A stretch of DNA of 8,228 nt from Chloroflexota bacterium (GTDB lineage: Bacteria > Chloroflexota > Limnocylindria > QHBO01): positions 1-8,228 of the forward strand of contig JACDBS010000123.1 in assembly GCA_013694795.1 (NCBI GenBank), in the 5' to 3' direction. Every line of letters begins with the position of its first letter. The stretch's first letter is position 1. Position numbers and translations under genes: made by a program. Shown here piece after piece: positions 1 to 6,580 of this stretch. The notes under the pieces are model-generated. The model was given only the letters and a program-made list of their open reading frames with translations, searched no databases and was not told the DNA's origin.

Positions 1-8
1 TGGCCCTG

Positions 9-521
9 ATGCCGGTCGGCGACGACCCTGAGGTCGGTCGTTGGCTGGCCGCGCTGCAGGACGGCCGGCGCGACACACTGCGCGAGCTGGATGGCGTGAC
101 GCCACCGATGATCGACTGGTATCCAGAGGCGCCGCTCAACAGCATTGGAACGCTGCTCTATCACATCGCCCTGATCGAGGCCTCCTGGGTGGCCGAGGAG
201 ATCCTTGACGCTGGCGAGCCAGTTGAGCTTGCGGCGTTGCTGCCATGGCCGGATCGAGAGGCTGGTGACGGAGCGGGAACTGAGCGCCACCTGTCGCGGA
301 TCGATGGGCAATCCCTGAACGACCATCTCGAGCGGCTGGCGGGCGTGCGCACCTACGCACTCGAGCATCTGAAGCCGATGACGAACGAGGATTTCCATCG
401 GGTCCGAGCTCTCGAGGACTACGAGGTGGCACCCGACTGGGTGCTCCACCACCTCCTCCAGCATGAGGCGGAGCATCGGTCTCACATTGCCCTGCTGCGG
501 GACACGTTTCCCGGACCGTGA
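9..521 (+). CDS. DinB-family (YfiT/DfsB-like) putative metal-dependent enzyme; 5' end may lie beyond the window edge
   Basis: The 170-residue product looks like a four-helix-bundle DinB-fold protein. The helix-2 ligand is H52 in the segment NSIGTLLYHIALIEASW. The C-terminal pair is H152 and H156 in QHEAEHRSHI. Together they give the His-His-His metal site of the family, with Arg following the last His as usual. Members use a divalent metal, and some are thiol-dependent transferases (mycothiol or bacillithiol), but substrate cannot be read from sequence. The ATG at 9 is the first in frame. Codons upstream of it (GCC CTG) are open to the window edge, so the true start may be a little further upstream. 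The stop overlaps the next gene by 4 nt (GTGA), so the two are probably co-transcribed and translationally coupled. The fold assignment is strong; the role is unknown. Confidence 0.85.
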   Translation: MPVGDDPEVGRWLAALQDGRRDTLRELDGVTPPMIDWYPEAPLNSIGTLLYHIALIEASWVAEEILDAGEPVELAALLPWPDREAGDGAGTERHLSRIDGQSLNDHLERLAGVRTYALEHLKPMTNEDFHRVRALEDYEVAPDWVLHHLLQHEAEHRSHIALLRDTFPGP

Positions 522-1861
522 GGTTCATCAGGCGCTTTCTACCCGAAGGCGCGGCGGTCCTATCGGTCCTCATCTTCGGCAGCTACGTCCTGGGGCTTGT
601 TCGGGACCGGATCTTCGCTCGCACCTTCGGCGCCGGCACCGAGCTGGACGCATACAACGCGGCTTTCGTGCTCCCGGAGCTGCTGCTGGACGTGCTGGTC
701 GAAGCCGGGCTGGCGGCCCCATTCATCCCGATCTTCCTGCGGCTGCGCGCCTCGGCTGATGCCGAGGAAGGATACCGATTCGCGCGCACGATCCTGACCG
801 GCGCCGTGGCGGTCATGGGCATCGCCGCCGTGCTGATGTTCGTCTTTGCCGAGGCGACCACCGGCTTCATCGCGCCGGGCTTCAGCGGTGAGCAACGCGA
901 GCTCTACGTCTCCCTCTTCCGCGTCATGCTGGTCACGCCCATCCTGTTCGCCGCATCATTGACGCTGGGCCAGGTTCTCCTCGCCGAGCAACGGTTCTTC
1001 TGGTATGGCATCGCGCCGCTGCTCTACAACGGCGGGATCATCATCGGCACGGTGGTGTTCAGCGACTCGCTGGGCATCTACGGACCGGCCATGGGCGCGG
1101 TCATCGGTGCGACGATCCACCTGGGCAGCCGGTTCATCGGTCTGCGCGGCAGCCGCTTTGGGGTCCGCCTCGGGTGGGAGGCGCGAACGTCATCGGTGCG
1201 AGAGTTCGTGCGGCTCATGCTGCCCAAGATGGTCAGCCATCCGGTGGAGCCGATGACGTTTCTCTTCTTCACTTCGGTCGCATCGGGCCTGGCGGCCGGC
1301 AGCGTCACCGCCGTGAGCTTCGCGCGGAACTTCCAGAGTGTACCGGTCAGCCTGGTGGGCGTGGCCTTCGCGCTGGCGATCTTTCCCGCATTGTCCACGG
1401 CTCACGCCACCGGAGACCGTCGTGGCTTCCTGCTCCTGCTGCGCACGAACCTCGTGACCATTGGGCTGCTCACCAGCGTTGCGGCCATCGGACTGTTCGT
1501 GGCCGGCGAACTGGCGATCCGGGTATTGCTGGGCGGGGACGCCTTTGACGAAGCAGACGTGGCGCTGACGGCCACCGTCCTGGGTGCCTTCGCGTTATCG
1601 GTCCCCTTCGAGAGCCTGGCGCACCTGCTCAGCCGGGCGATCTACGCGACGCGCCACACGCTGCTCCAGGTTCTCGCCTCGCTGGGCGGCCTGGGGATCA
1701 CCGTGGCCGCGACCATCACCTTCGTGCCGGCGCTTGGAATCGTGGCCATTCCGCTCAGCTTTGCCATCGGCCAGGCGGGAAAGGTGGTCCTGTTGGCGCT
1801 GGCGTTGGCCGTGCGGCTCCGCGGGTGGCGCGCAGTCACGGCAGGTGATGTTGCGGTCTAG
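518..1861 (+). CDS. MurJ/MviN-like MOP-superfamily transporter, short 12-helix form
   Basis: This 447-residue integral membrane protein starts with GTG inside the stop of the DinB gene. The N-terminus is typical of MurJ/MviN: VLGLVRDRIFARTFGAG at about residues 24-40, LDAY at 43-46, LPELL at 52-56 and EAGLAAPFIPIF at about 62-73. By eye there are about 12 hydrophobic helices, ending near residue 433 (last one AIPLSFAIGQAG...LALALAV). Canonical lipid II flippases have 14 helices and about 500-530 residues. In them TM13-14 form a lipid-binding groove; that pair is missing here and the ORF simply stops. Against E. coli MurJ recalled from memory, R24 is kept (R29) and D39 is kept (D44). R18, R52 and R270 align with Y23, L57 and N271. 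The family call is firm. Lipid II flipping itself is doubtful, and a paralogue handling another polyprenyl-linked glycan is possible. Confidence 0.88.
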   Translation: MRFIRRFLPEGAAVLSVLIFGSYVLGLVRDRIFARTFGAGTELDAYNAAFVLPELLLDVLVEAGLAAPFIPIFLRLRASADAEEGYRFARTILTGAVAVMGIAAVLMFVFAEATTGFIAPGFSGEQRELYVSLFRVMLVTPILFAASLTLGQVLLAEQRFFWYGIAPLLYNGGIIIGTVVFSDSLGIYGPAMGAVIGATIHLGSRFIGLRGSRFGVRLGWEARTSSVREFVRLMLPKMVSHPVEPMTFLFFTSVASGLAAGSVTAVSFARNFQSVPVSLVGVAFALAIFPALSTAHATGDRRGFLLLLRTNLVTIGLLTSVAAIGLFVAGELAIRVLLGGDAFDEADVALTATVLGAFALSVPFESLAHLLSRAIYATRHTLLQVLASLGGLGITVAATITFVPALGIVAIPLSFAIGQAGKVVLLALALAVRLRGWRAVTAGDVAV

Positions 1862-1936
1862 CGGCGGAGGTGTCGTCATTCGTGAGTGGCATGCACGCAA
1901 GGCGAAGCCAGCGGCGGATCACTAACGATGCAGCGC

Positions 1937-1969
1937 GCGGATCGAGCGTGGTGAGCGCGCTCGACCCGC
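1937..1969. terminator. GC-rich hairpin between convergent genes, possible bidirectional terminator
   Basis: The arms GCGG-A-TCGAGCG and CGCTCGA-C-CCGC pair over 11 bp with one A/C mismatch and a 9-nt loop (1949-1957). The hairpin lies 76 nt after the stop of the MurJ-like gene and about 100 nt past the stop of the convergent C39-type gene. A perfect palindrome, GCGTCGACGC (1971-1980), follows directly. There is no T-tract, so this would be a non-canonical GC-rich terminator of the type common in high-GC bacteria. The pairing is read directly; the terminator role is inferred from position. Confidence 0.45.
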
Positions 1970-1994
1970 CGCGTCGACGCTCCGGAATCGCCTA

Positions 1995-2016
1995 GCGGGC
2001 GCGTGGCGGGCGCGTG
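1995..2016. repeat. perfect 11-bp tandem duplication
   Basis: The unit GCGGGCGCGTG occurs twice back to back with no mismatch (1995-2005 and 2006-2016). It lies in the convergent intergenic gap, and a short AT-rich island (ACAATTTATGT, 2020-2030) follows. It may be simple slippage. Nothing indicates an operator. Confidence 0.7.
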
Positions 2017-2049
2017 ACGACAATTTATGTGCGCCACACGGACCGTCGA

Positions 2050-2065
2050 GCGGCGTATCGGCCGC
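2050..2065 (-). terminator. short GC hairpin just after the C39-type gene stop
   Basis: A 5-bp GCGGC/GCCGC stem with a 6-nt loop lies 5 nt beyond the stop codon of the minus-strand C39-type gene. There is no T-run and the stem is short, so the terminator reading rests mainly on position. Confidence 0.2.
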
Positions 2066-2070
2066 GGCAG

Positions 2071-3021
2071 CTAGGAGCGGGGCGTGGTGGGAATGAGGAC
2101 CACGAATCGGCCGTCGCGGTCGGGATAGGCGCCCTCGGGGCGTGTCCAGCCCGGTCCGATCGCTTCATACGGCGGCGGACCACCGTGCACCGGCCAGTTG
2201 CGCTCGAGCTCCGCGAGGTTCTCGAAGTTGCCGGGGCCGTCGGAGGGGCCCCAGATGGATGAAACGCGCGGGTACCACGGATCCAGGATGTAGGCGCCGC
2301 TGATGAAGGCGTCGGCGAACAGGGTGGGATCCGCATCGGCACGAAAGCCGGTCATGACCCATGTGTGGGCGCCCCACCACGGGAACATCACGACGGGCTT
2401 GTCCATTTGGCTGATGGCGATGGCCGAGTCGCGCAGCGCATCGGTGTACGAGCTGTAGGCGCGAATCTCATAGCCGGGCTCGCCATAGGCGGCGAGCGCC
2501 AGGGAGACGGCAGCCGGACCCCAACCGCCGTTGAGGCTGTCATCGAGAGACTCCCATTCGCCGATGCGGTCGTGGATCTCCGTCTGGAACGCGTTGGAGC
2601 TGTTCCCCAGTCCGAGGATGGTGAGCACCATCTGCGTGGCGGCAACGGCGCAGTCCTTGTCGGTGATCTGCGAGGTGAAGACAGCGTCGTGGTCGTCCAC
2701 GACCGTGATGTCGACGGCGGTGCGTACCAGGGGCGTTGGGGACGGAGTGGGGGAGGCGGACGGCCGGACCGTGGGTGCCAGCGTGGGCGTCGGTGACGCT
2801 GTCAAGCTTGGCGCCGGCGTGACGACCACCGTCGGAAGGGTGGACCGGTCTGGCGGCGGATCCACGAAGGTCTCGATTCGAGAAGCAAGGCGGTCGAATC
2901 GCTCGCCCATGCCGAGCACGTTCGCGCGCACCACGGTGAAGCCGGTGGCGAACAGGAACGCGAGGATGAGCAGGGCGAAGAGCCAGCGTCGTGGCACGCG
3001 ACGCGGCGATCTGGAGTTCAT
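2071..3021 (-). CDS. membrane-anchored papain-like cysteine peptidase (C39-like domain)
   Basis: The product has 316 residues. Residues 1-12 are basic (NSRSPRRVPRR) and are followed by one hydrophobic helix (about 13-32, LFALLILAFLFATGFTVV), which acts as a signal anchor. A proline/Thr/Ser-rich spacer at about 54-100 (PTPTLAPT, PTPSPTP) carries the domain outside the membrane. The domain at about 103-312 fits the C39-like/papain-like fold. The Gln-Cys pair is Q118 and C124 (ITDKDCAVAATQM) with the usual 6-residue spacing, the His is H219 (WWGAHTWVMTGF), and the Asp is D247 (AYILDPWYP). The catalytic set is therefore intact. No ABC-transporter domain is attached, so it is not a bacteriocin exporter of the classical C39 type. 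Its substrate is unknown. The ATG at 3021 has no good Shine-Dalgarno and no clear -10 box. It diverges from the M1 gene, with about 50 nt between starts. Confidence 0.82.
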   Translation of the reverse strand: MNSRSPRRVPRRWLFALLILAFLFATGFTVVRANVLGMGERFDRLASRIETFVDPPPDRSTLPTVVVTPAPSLTASPTPTLAPTVRPSASPTPSPTPLVRTAVDITVVDDHDAVFTSQITDKDCAVAATQMVLTILGLGNSSNAFQTEIHDRIGEWESLDDSLNGGWGPAAVSLALAAYGEPGYEIRAYSSYTDALRDSAIAISQMDKPVVMFPWWGAHTWVMTGFRADADPTLFADAFISGAYILDPWYPRVSSIWGPSDGPGNFENLAELERNWPVHGGPPPYEAIGPGWTRPEGAYPDRDGRFVVLIPTTPRS

Positions 3022-3036
3022 GTACGTGTGCGGAGG

Positions 3037-3065
3037 ATGACAGGCGGATGGGCCTTCGGCAACAT
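3037..3065 (+). promoter_or_regulatory. sigma70-like promoter for a leaderless M1 peptidase transcript
   Basis: ATGACA (3037-3042, one mismatch to TTGACA) is followed by a 17-nt spacer and then CAACAT (3060-3065, A2 and T6 conserved). The -10 box ends exactly 6 nt before the ATG at 3072, so transcription would begin at or beside the start codon. The spacing is read directly; promoter function is inferred. Confidence 0.5.
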
Positions 3066-3071
3066 AGACCG

Positions 3072-4442
3072 ATGCTCACGCGGCCCTGTCTCGTGCTCGC
3101 CCTGCTCGTGGCGGTGGGAGTGTCCGCGCTGGCGCCGGTCCCCGCCCATGCGGCCACCACGACGCGCGTTTCGCAGCACTACACGATCAGCGCCACGCTC
3201 GACGTGGTGGCCGGACGGCTGGATGCCGTGGAAGAGCTGGAGCTCACCAACCGGTCGGCGGCCGCCATTGACCACGTCAACCTCTCGGTGGTGCCACGGG
3301 CGCTGGGCTACCTGACCATGGACGAGCCGATCACCGTGGATGGCGAGGAGGTCGAGACGGAGTGGACGACGTCGATCAACCTGCGCGTGCCGCTGGACCT
3401 GGCACCGCGCGGGACTGCGCTGATCACCATTCCATTTCGCCTGGACGTTGGGCTGAGCCCGGACGCCTTCACGGCGCGCCTCAGTCACGCCAACGGCGTG
3501 CTCAGCTTCGGCCAGTGGTTCCCGATCGTGTCGACGGAGCACGAGGTCTACGGCCTGGGCGACCCGCAGATCTCCTTCACCGCCGATGCCATCCGGCTGG
3601 AGCTTGAGACGACCAGCGCGCTGGACCGTGACGCCGTCGCCTGCCCGGGCCTGGTGACCGCGCCGGAGACAACCGGCACATCCTGGACCTGCGAGTCGAC
3701 CGACGTGCGCGACTTCAGCTTCGTGGTGAACCCGCGCTTCCGGCTGACCGAGCGCGACGTCGGCGGCACCGCGTTGCGGGTCTACACCGAGACCGTATCG
3801 GGCGCCGTGACGGCGGACCTGGCACAACAGGCGCTCATCGGTCTGTCGGAGGCCTTCGGAGCGTACCCGTGGGAAGATCTGGTGTTGGCGGAGGTCGGTT
3901 CCGGCGGTGGCTTCAGCATGGAATACCCGCGCATGATCCACCTCACGCGCGACAAGGTCGCCGATATGTACGTGGTCTCCCACGAGGTCGCGCACCAGTG
4001 GTTCTACGCTCAGCTGGGAAACGACCAGCAGCGCGAACCCTGGCTTGACGAGGGGTTCGCGGACTTCTCCGCGCGCTACCTGATGGGCATCGGCGAGAAC
4101 CAATGCTCGACGCGCCCCGTCAACAGCGCGGTCTTCGCCTGGGTCGCCGACGCCACCACCGGCGGCGACTGGACAAGCTGCGACGGCTACTTTCACGCCG
4201 TCTTCTACCGCGGCACGGAGTTCCTCACTCGTGTGCGTGCCGCGATGGGGGACGAGGCCTTCTTCGGCGCCATGCGCGACTGGGTCTTGCGGCACCGGTT
4301 CGGCTTCACCACTGGTGACCGCCTGCTTGGGCACCTGGCTTCCAGGACCGATGCGGACCTCACCCCAATCTTCGACGCCTACCTCGTGGACTACGAGGTC
4401 GTCCTGCCCAAGCGGCCGAGCGCGCTCCTCAAGACGCTGTGA
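3072..4442 (+). CDS. secreted M1-family zinc metallopeptidase (gluzincin)
   Basis: The 456-residue product starts with a clean Sec signal peptide (MLTRPCLVLALLVAVGVSAL...), with likely cleavage after AHA27. A beta-sandwich-like N-domain (about 30-250) precedes the catalytic domain. Zinc ligands are H304, H308 and E327, with base E305: HEVAHQW, then WLDEGFADF, exactly the HExxH-x18-E pattern. The substrate-binding GxMEN motif is replaced by GFSMEYP (280-286), as in many bacterial M1-like proteins. Y379 in VFYRGTEFL is a good candidate for the transition-state Tyr. The protein ends soon after the catalytic domain and lacks the long C-terminal helical domain of aminopeptidase N. An in-frame ATG at 3048 has GGAGG 11 nt upstream and is the alternative start. 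I prefer 3072 because of the promoter spacing and the compact signal peptide. It converges on the M28 gene with a 15-nt gap. Confidence 0.87.
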   Translation: MLTRPCLVLALLVAVGVSALAPVPAHAATTTRVSQHYTISATLDVVAGRLDAVEELELTNRSAAAIDHVNLSVVPRALGYLTMDEPITVDGEEVETEWTTSINLRVPLDLAPRGTALITIPFRLDVGLSPDAFTARLSHANGVLSFGQWFPIVSTEHEVYGLGDPQISFTADAIRLELETTSALDRDAVACPGLVTAPETTGTSWTCESTDVRDFSFVVNPRFRLTERDVGGTALRVYTETVSGAVTADLAQQALIGLSEAFGAYPWEDLVLAEVGSGGGFSMEYPRMIHLTRDKVADMYVVSHEVAHQWFYAQLGNDQQREPWLDEGFADFSARYLMGIGENQCSTRPVNSAVFAWVADATTGGDWTSCDGYFHAVFYRGTEFLTRVRAAMGDEAFFGAMRDWVLRHRFGFTTGDRLLGHLASRTDADLTPIFDAYLVDYEVVLPKRPSALLKTL

Positions 4443-4457
4443 TCCCCTCCAACTGGC

Positions 4458-5495
4458 CTACTCAGCGGCAAGAGCCGTGAGCACATGGGCGATCGCATCG
4501 GCCATCTCCTCGAGCGTTGCCAGGTCGATGTTGTCGAGCGTGTCGCAGGCGCGGTGGCTGCACGAATCCGCCGGCTCGCCGGCGATGGCGCCGAACCTCG
4601 CGGCCTGCGCATCGGTCACCGGCTCGATCCCACCGCTGAACAGCCCGCCGGTCGGGATGCCGGCTTCGATGAACGGACCGTGGTCGGAGTCGCCCTCGAG
4701 GTCGATCCGCTCCCAGGCCAGGCCCGCGCCCTCGAAGTAGGTGGCGAAGAGCTGGGTGAGCGCCTCGGACCCGCGTGCCGCGCCGGGCTCGTCGTAGACA
4801 AGGCGGACGGCGTTGGGTGAGCCGATCATGTCGAAGTTCAGATAGGCCGCGATCCGTTCGCGCTCGTCCGGCTCGAGGCCGTCCAGGTAGGCGCGCGAGC
4901 CGAACGGGCCGCCCTCCTCCGCGCCCCAGAAGGCGAACCGAACGGTGCGGGCCGGCTGGGGCAGCTGGCGGAGCCGCTCCGCAATGACCATCAGGGCGGC
5001 CACGCTCGACCCGTTGTCGTTGATGCCGGGGCCCGCCGCGACCGAATCCAGGTGCGCGCCGAGTATGACCACATCGACGCGTGCCCCGGCCAGCTCCGCG
5101 ATCAGGTTCGCGCTCGCGACACCGCCCGCCGTCAACTCCCGCCGATCCACGGGATAGTCAGCGGAGCGGAGCAGGCGCTCGACGTAGGAGACCGATGCAT
5201 CGAAGCCGGCAGAGCCGGTCGCGCGGTGCCCGCCATGTTCGTCAGCGATGCGCTGAAGCTCCTCGAGATGCGCCAGCATGGCCTGGCCGTCCACCAGATC
5301 GGCCAGGGAGATCTCCGAGGCGCCGGCCGTGGCATGCGCCGTAGGGGCAGGCTCGTTGCTGGCCGGTCCGAGCGTTGATGCCGGGCCGACGGTGGGCGCG
5401 CGCGACGTAGGAGTCAGGGACTGAGGCGCAGGCGCGCTGGTGCATGCGGACACGAGCGCGCACGCCGCAGCCAGGCAGCGGACCTTCCGTATCAA
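4458..5495 (-). CDS. M28 zinc aminopeptidase lipoprotein, Streptomyces griseus aminopeptidase (SGAP)-like
   Basis: The 345-residue product begins with a lipoprotein signal (LVSAC, lipid-modified Cys C18) and a Pro/Thr/Ser-rich spacer to about residue 58. The M28 domain follows. The di-zinc set is H148 (GAHLDS), D160 (INDNGSS), base E193 and ligand E194 (AEEGG), D222 (NFDMIGS) and H314. Intervals nearly match SGAP (H85, D97, E131/E132, D160, H247). C312-S-H314-R-A-C317 has the same spacing as the SGAP disulfide around its last ligand (C245/H247/C250). It should release N-terminal, probably hydrophobic, residues from peptides outside the membrane. The start codon is TTG, overlapping the stop of the upstream DinB gene as TTGA. 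GGAGG lies 11 nt upstream of it. No other plausible start keeps the lipobox near the N-terminus. Confidence 0.9.
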   Translation of the reverse strand: MIRKVRCLAAACALVSACTSAPAPQSLTPTSRAPTVGPASTLGPASNEPAPTAHATAGASEISLADLVDGQAMLAHLEELQRIADEHGGHRATGSAGFDASVSYVERLLRSADYPVDRRELTAGGVASANLIAELAGARVDVVILGAHLDSVAAGPGINDNGSSVAALMVIAERLRQLPQPARTVRFAFWGAEEGGPFGSRAYLDGLEPDERERIAAYLNFDMIGSPNAVRLVYDEPGAARGSEALTQLFATYFEGAGLAWERIDLEGDSDHGPFIEAGIPTGGLFSGGIEPVTDAQAARFGAIAGEPADSCSHRACDTLDNIDLATLEEMADAIAHVLTALAAE

Positions 5496-5995
5496 CCCGG
5501 CCGCGGCCTCCGCCCGACGAACTCAAGGAAGCCGATGTCGCCAGGTGAATGGCCGGCCCTGGTCAGGAGCACTGCGGCCTCGCTGAACTGCTGGATCCCG
5601 TGGCTGACGAGGTGCATGACGTAGTGCCACAGCGGCTGGCGGTCCTCGTTGCGTACCGGCGAGGCATCGAGGTCCGCATCGGTCAGGGAGGCGAGCCAGG
5701 CGCGCATGTCCGCCTCGTCTCGTCGCCAGTGCTCGACGACGGACTCCAGGGTGGGGTAGTCCTCGGCCTTCAGCTCGGCGTCCGGACCCCACTCCTCCCA
5801 GTCGGCGCCCTTCAGGCGCTCGCGCCAGCTCCACTGCACGTCGAGCTCGTGGACGAGCGTGGCGCGCAGGTCGCGGTTGCTGACCGTGTCGGTCGATCTG
5901 AATTCCGCTGTCGTGAGGTCGGCGGTGGCGGCCATAACGACATCGCGAGCCCAGTACAGGTAGTCGAACAGCGTGGTGGCTTCACTCGTGCGCAT
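5492..5995 (-). CDS. DinB-family protein with an incomplete metal triad
   Basis: The 167-residue DinB-fold protein contains H49 in TLVHELDVQWSWRERL and the C-terminal helix MHLVSHGIQQFSEAAVLL, then GHSPGDIGFLEF, a tail typical of one DinB subfamily. In most relatives the helix reads H..NHG..HR. Here the first two histidines (H128, H132) are present, but the HR pair is Q136-F137. Metal binding may therefore be weakened or use another residue (H124 or H128 are nearby). It is the upstream member of a two-gene operon with the M28 lipoprotein gene (4-nt overlap). ATG 5995 has no Shine-Dalgarno but a -10-like CACACT 6 nt upstream. Family is secure; function is unknown. Confidence 0.85.
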   Translation of the reverse strand: MRTSEATTLFDYLYWARDVVMAATADLTTAEFRSTDTVSNRDLRATLVHELDVQWSWRERLKGADWEEWGPDAELKAEDYPTLESVVEHWRRDEADMRAWLASLTDADLDASPVRNEDRQPLWHYVMHLVSHGIQQFSEAAVLLTRAGHSPGDIGFLEFVGRRPRPG

Positions 5996-6001
5996 CGGTC
6001 C

Positions 6002-6007
6002 AGTGTG
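6002..6007 (-). promoter_or_regulatory. candidate -10 box (CACACT) for the DinB-M28 operon
   Basis: On the minus strand CACACT ends exactly 6 nt before the ATG at 5995. It differs from TAnnnT only at position 1. No convincing -35 was found. It is offered because the same spacing recurs at three other genes in the window. Confidence 0.35.
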
Positions 6008-6062
6008 GCACGGGATTCCTATCAGATTGCATGGGTGGAAACGCAGCGCGGGAATCGGGCTC

Positions 6063-6084
6063 GGTGAACTGACGCGAATTCACC
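6063..6084. repeat. small inverted repeat in the gap upstream of the DinB-M28 operon
   Basis: GGTGAA and TTCACC form a perfect 6-bp inverted repeat separated by 10 nt. It lies 68 nt upstream of the DinB start and beyond the end of the degraded propeller fragment. It could be a dyad operator or a weak terminator of the upstream transcript. The rest of 5996-6132 shows nothing else recognisable. Confidence 0.3.
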
Positions 6085-6132
6085 CCAGGAGAGGATCCGA
6101 CGGATTGACCGGCGCGCCGCGCTCGGCTGCTG

Positions 6133-6570
6133 TCATGCCGCATGGCGCGACCTATTCTTACTGTCTCCGCCCAGGGCGACACGCCGAGCGCTGTCGTCCG
6201 CCGGATCATCGGTCAGCGGCGCTGGCGCATCCGCGTCGACACGCATGATCAGGATTTCGCGCGGAGCCTCGGTCAGGCTGCTGAACACGAAGGCGGTGCT
6301 GTCGGCCGCCCAGCTTGGCCCCTGGTCGGCGGGCAGGGAAGGGTAGACCAGTCGATCGTTCGAGCCATCGGCGCGCGAGAGGTGGAGCCCGTCGTCGGCG
6401 CCGTACGCCAGCCATACTTCATCCGGCGAGGGCCAGTGGGCGAACGCGGGCACTGGCTCTCCCAGGAGCTCTGGGGTACCGCCGTCCGCGCCGACGATCC
6501 AGGTGCGCTGCGAGTCCCTGGACAGATCGGTGTCGCGATCGCTCACGAAGAGGTGCCGCCGTCCGTGGTG
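6133..6570 (-). pseudogene. remnant of a TolB/PD40 (WD40-like) beta-propeller protein
   Basis: In one open frame, two or three propeller blades can be read: RRHLFVSDRDTDLS with WIVGADGGTPEL, then AHWPSPDEVWLAYGADDG with LHLSRADGSNDRLV, then PSWAADSTAFVFSS with EILIMRVDADAPAPLTDD. This is the PD40 pattern (W-P/A-D, aF.S, dadG, LT.D). The frame has no suitable ATG near the homologous part. Its upstream extension runs into the response-regulator coding sequence in another frame. The only nearby start is an internal GTG at 6546 that would begin mid-blade. At the other end the blade pattern dissolves after LTDDPADDSA into an unrelated Arg-rich tail. Full-length relatives have many blades, so both ends appear lost. 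The alternative is a short GTG-initiated ORF of 137 residues, which I think less likely. Confidence 0.55.
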
Positions 6571-6580
6571 AGCTGCTCGA

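Noticed and set aside
1870..1995. Short Arg-rich open frame (about 42 codons from GTG 1870, or 34 from ATG 1891) after the MurJ-like gene
   Set aside because: No usable Shine-Dalgarno or promoter box, composition typical of random GC-rich sequence, and it runs across the hairpin and palindrome of the terminator-like gap.
2991..3071. Upstream in-frame starts for the M1 peptidase (2991 and 3048)
   Set aside because: 2991 lies inside the divergent C39-type gene and adds a non-signal sequence. 3048 has GGAGG at 11 nt and remains an alternative, but 3072 has a -35/-10 pair in exact leaderless spacing and gives a compact signal peptide.
3018..4334. Long minus-strand open frame antisense to the M1 gene (438 codons)
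   Set aside because: Low-complexity Arg/His/Gly-rich product in the shadow of a well-supported gene with zinc motif and signal peptide; an artefact of high GC.
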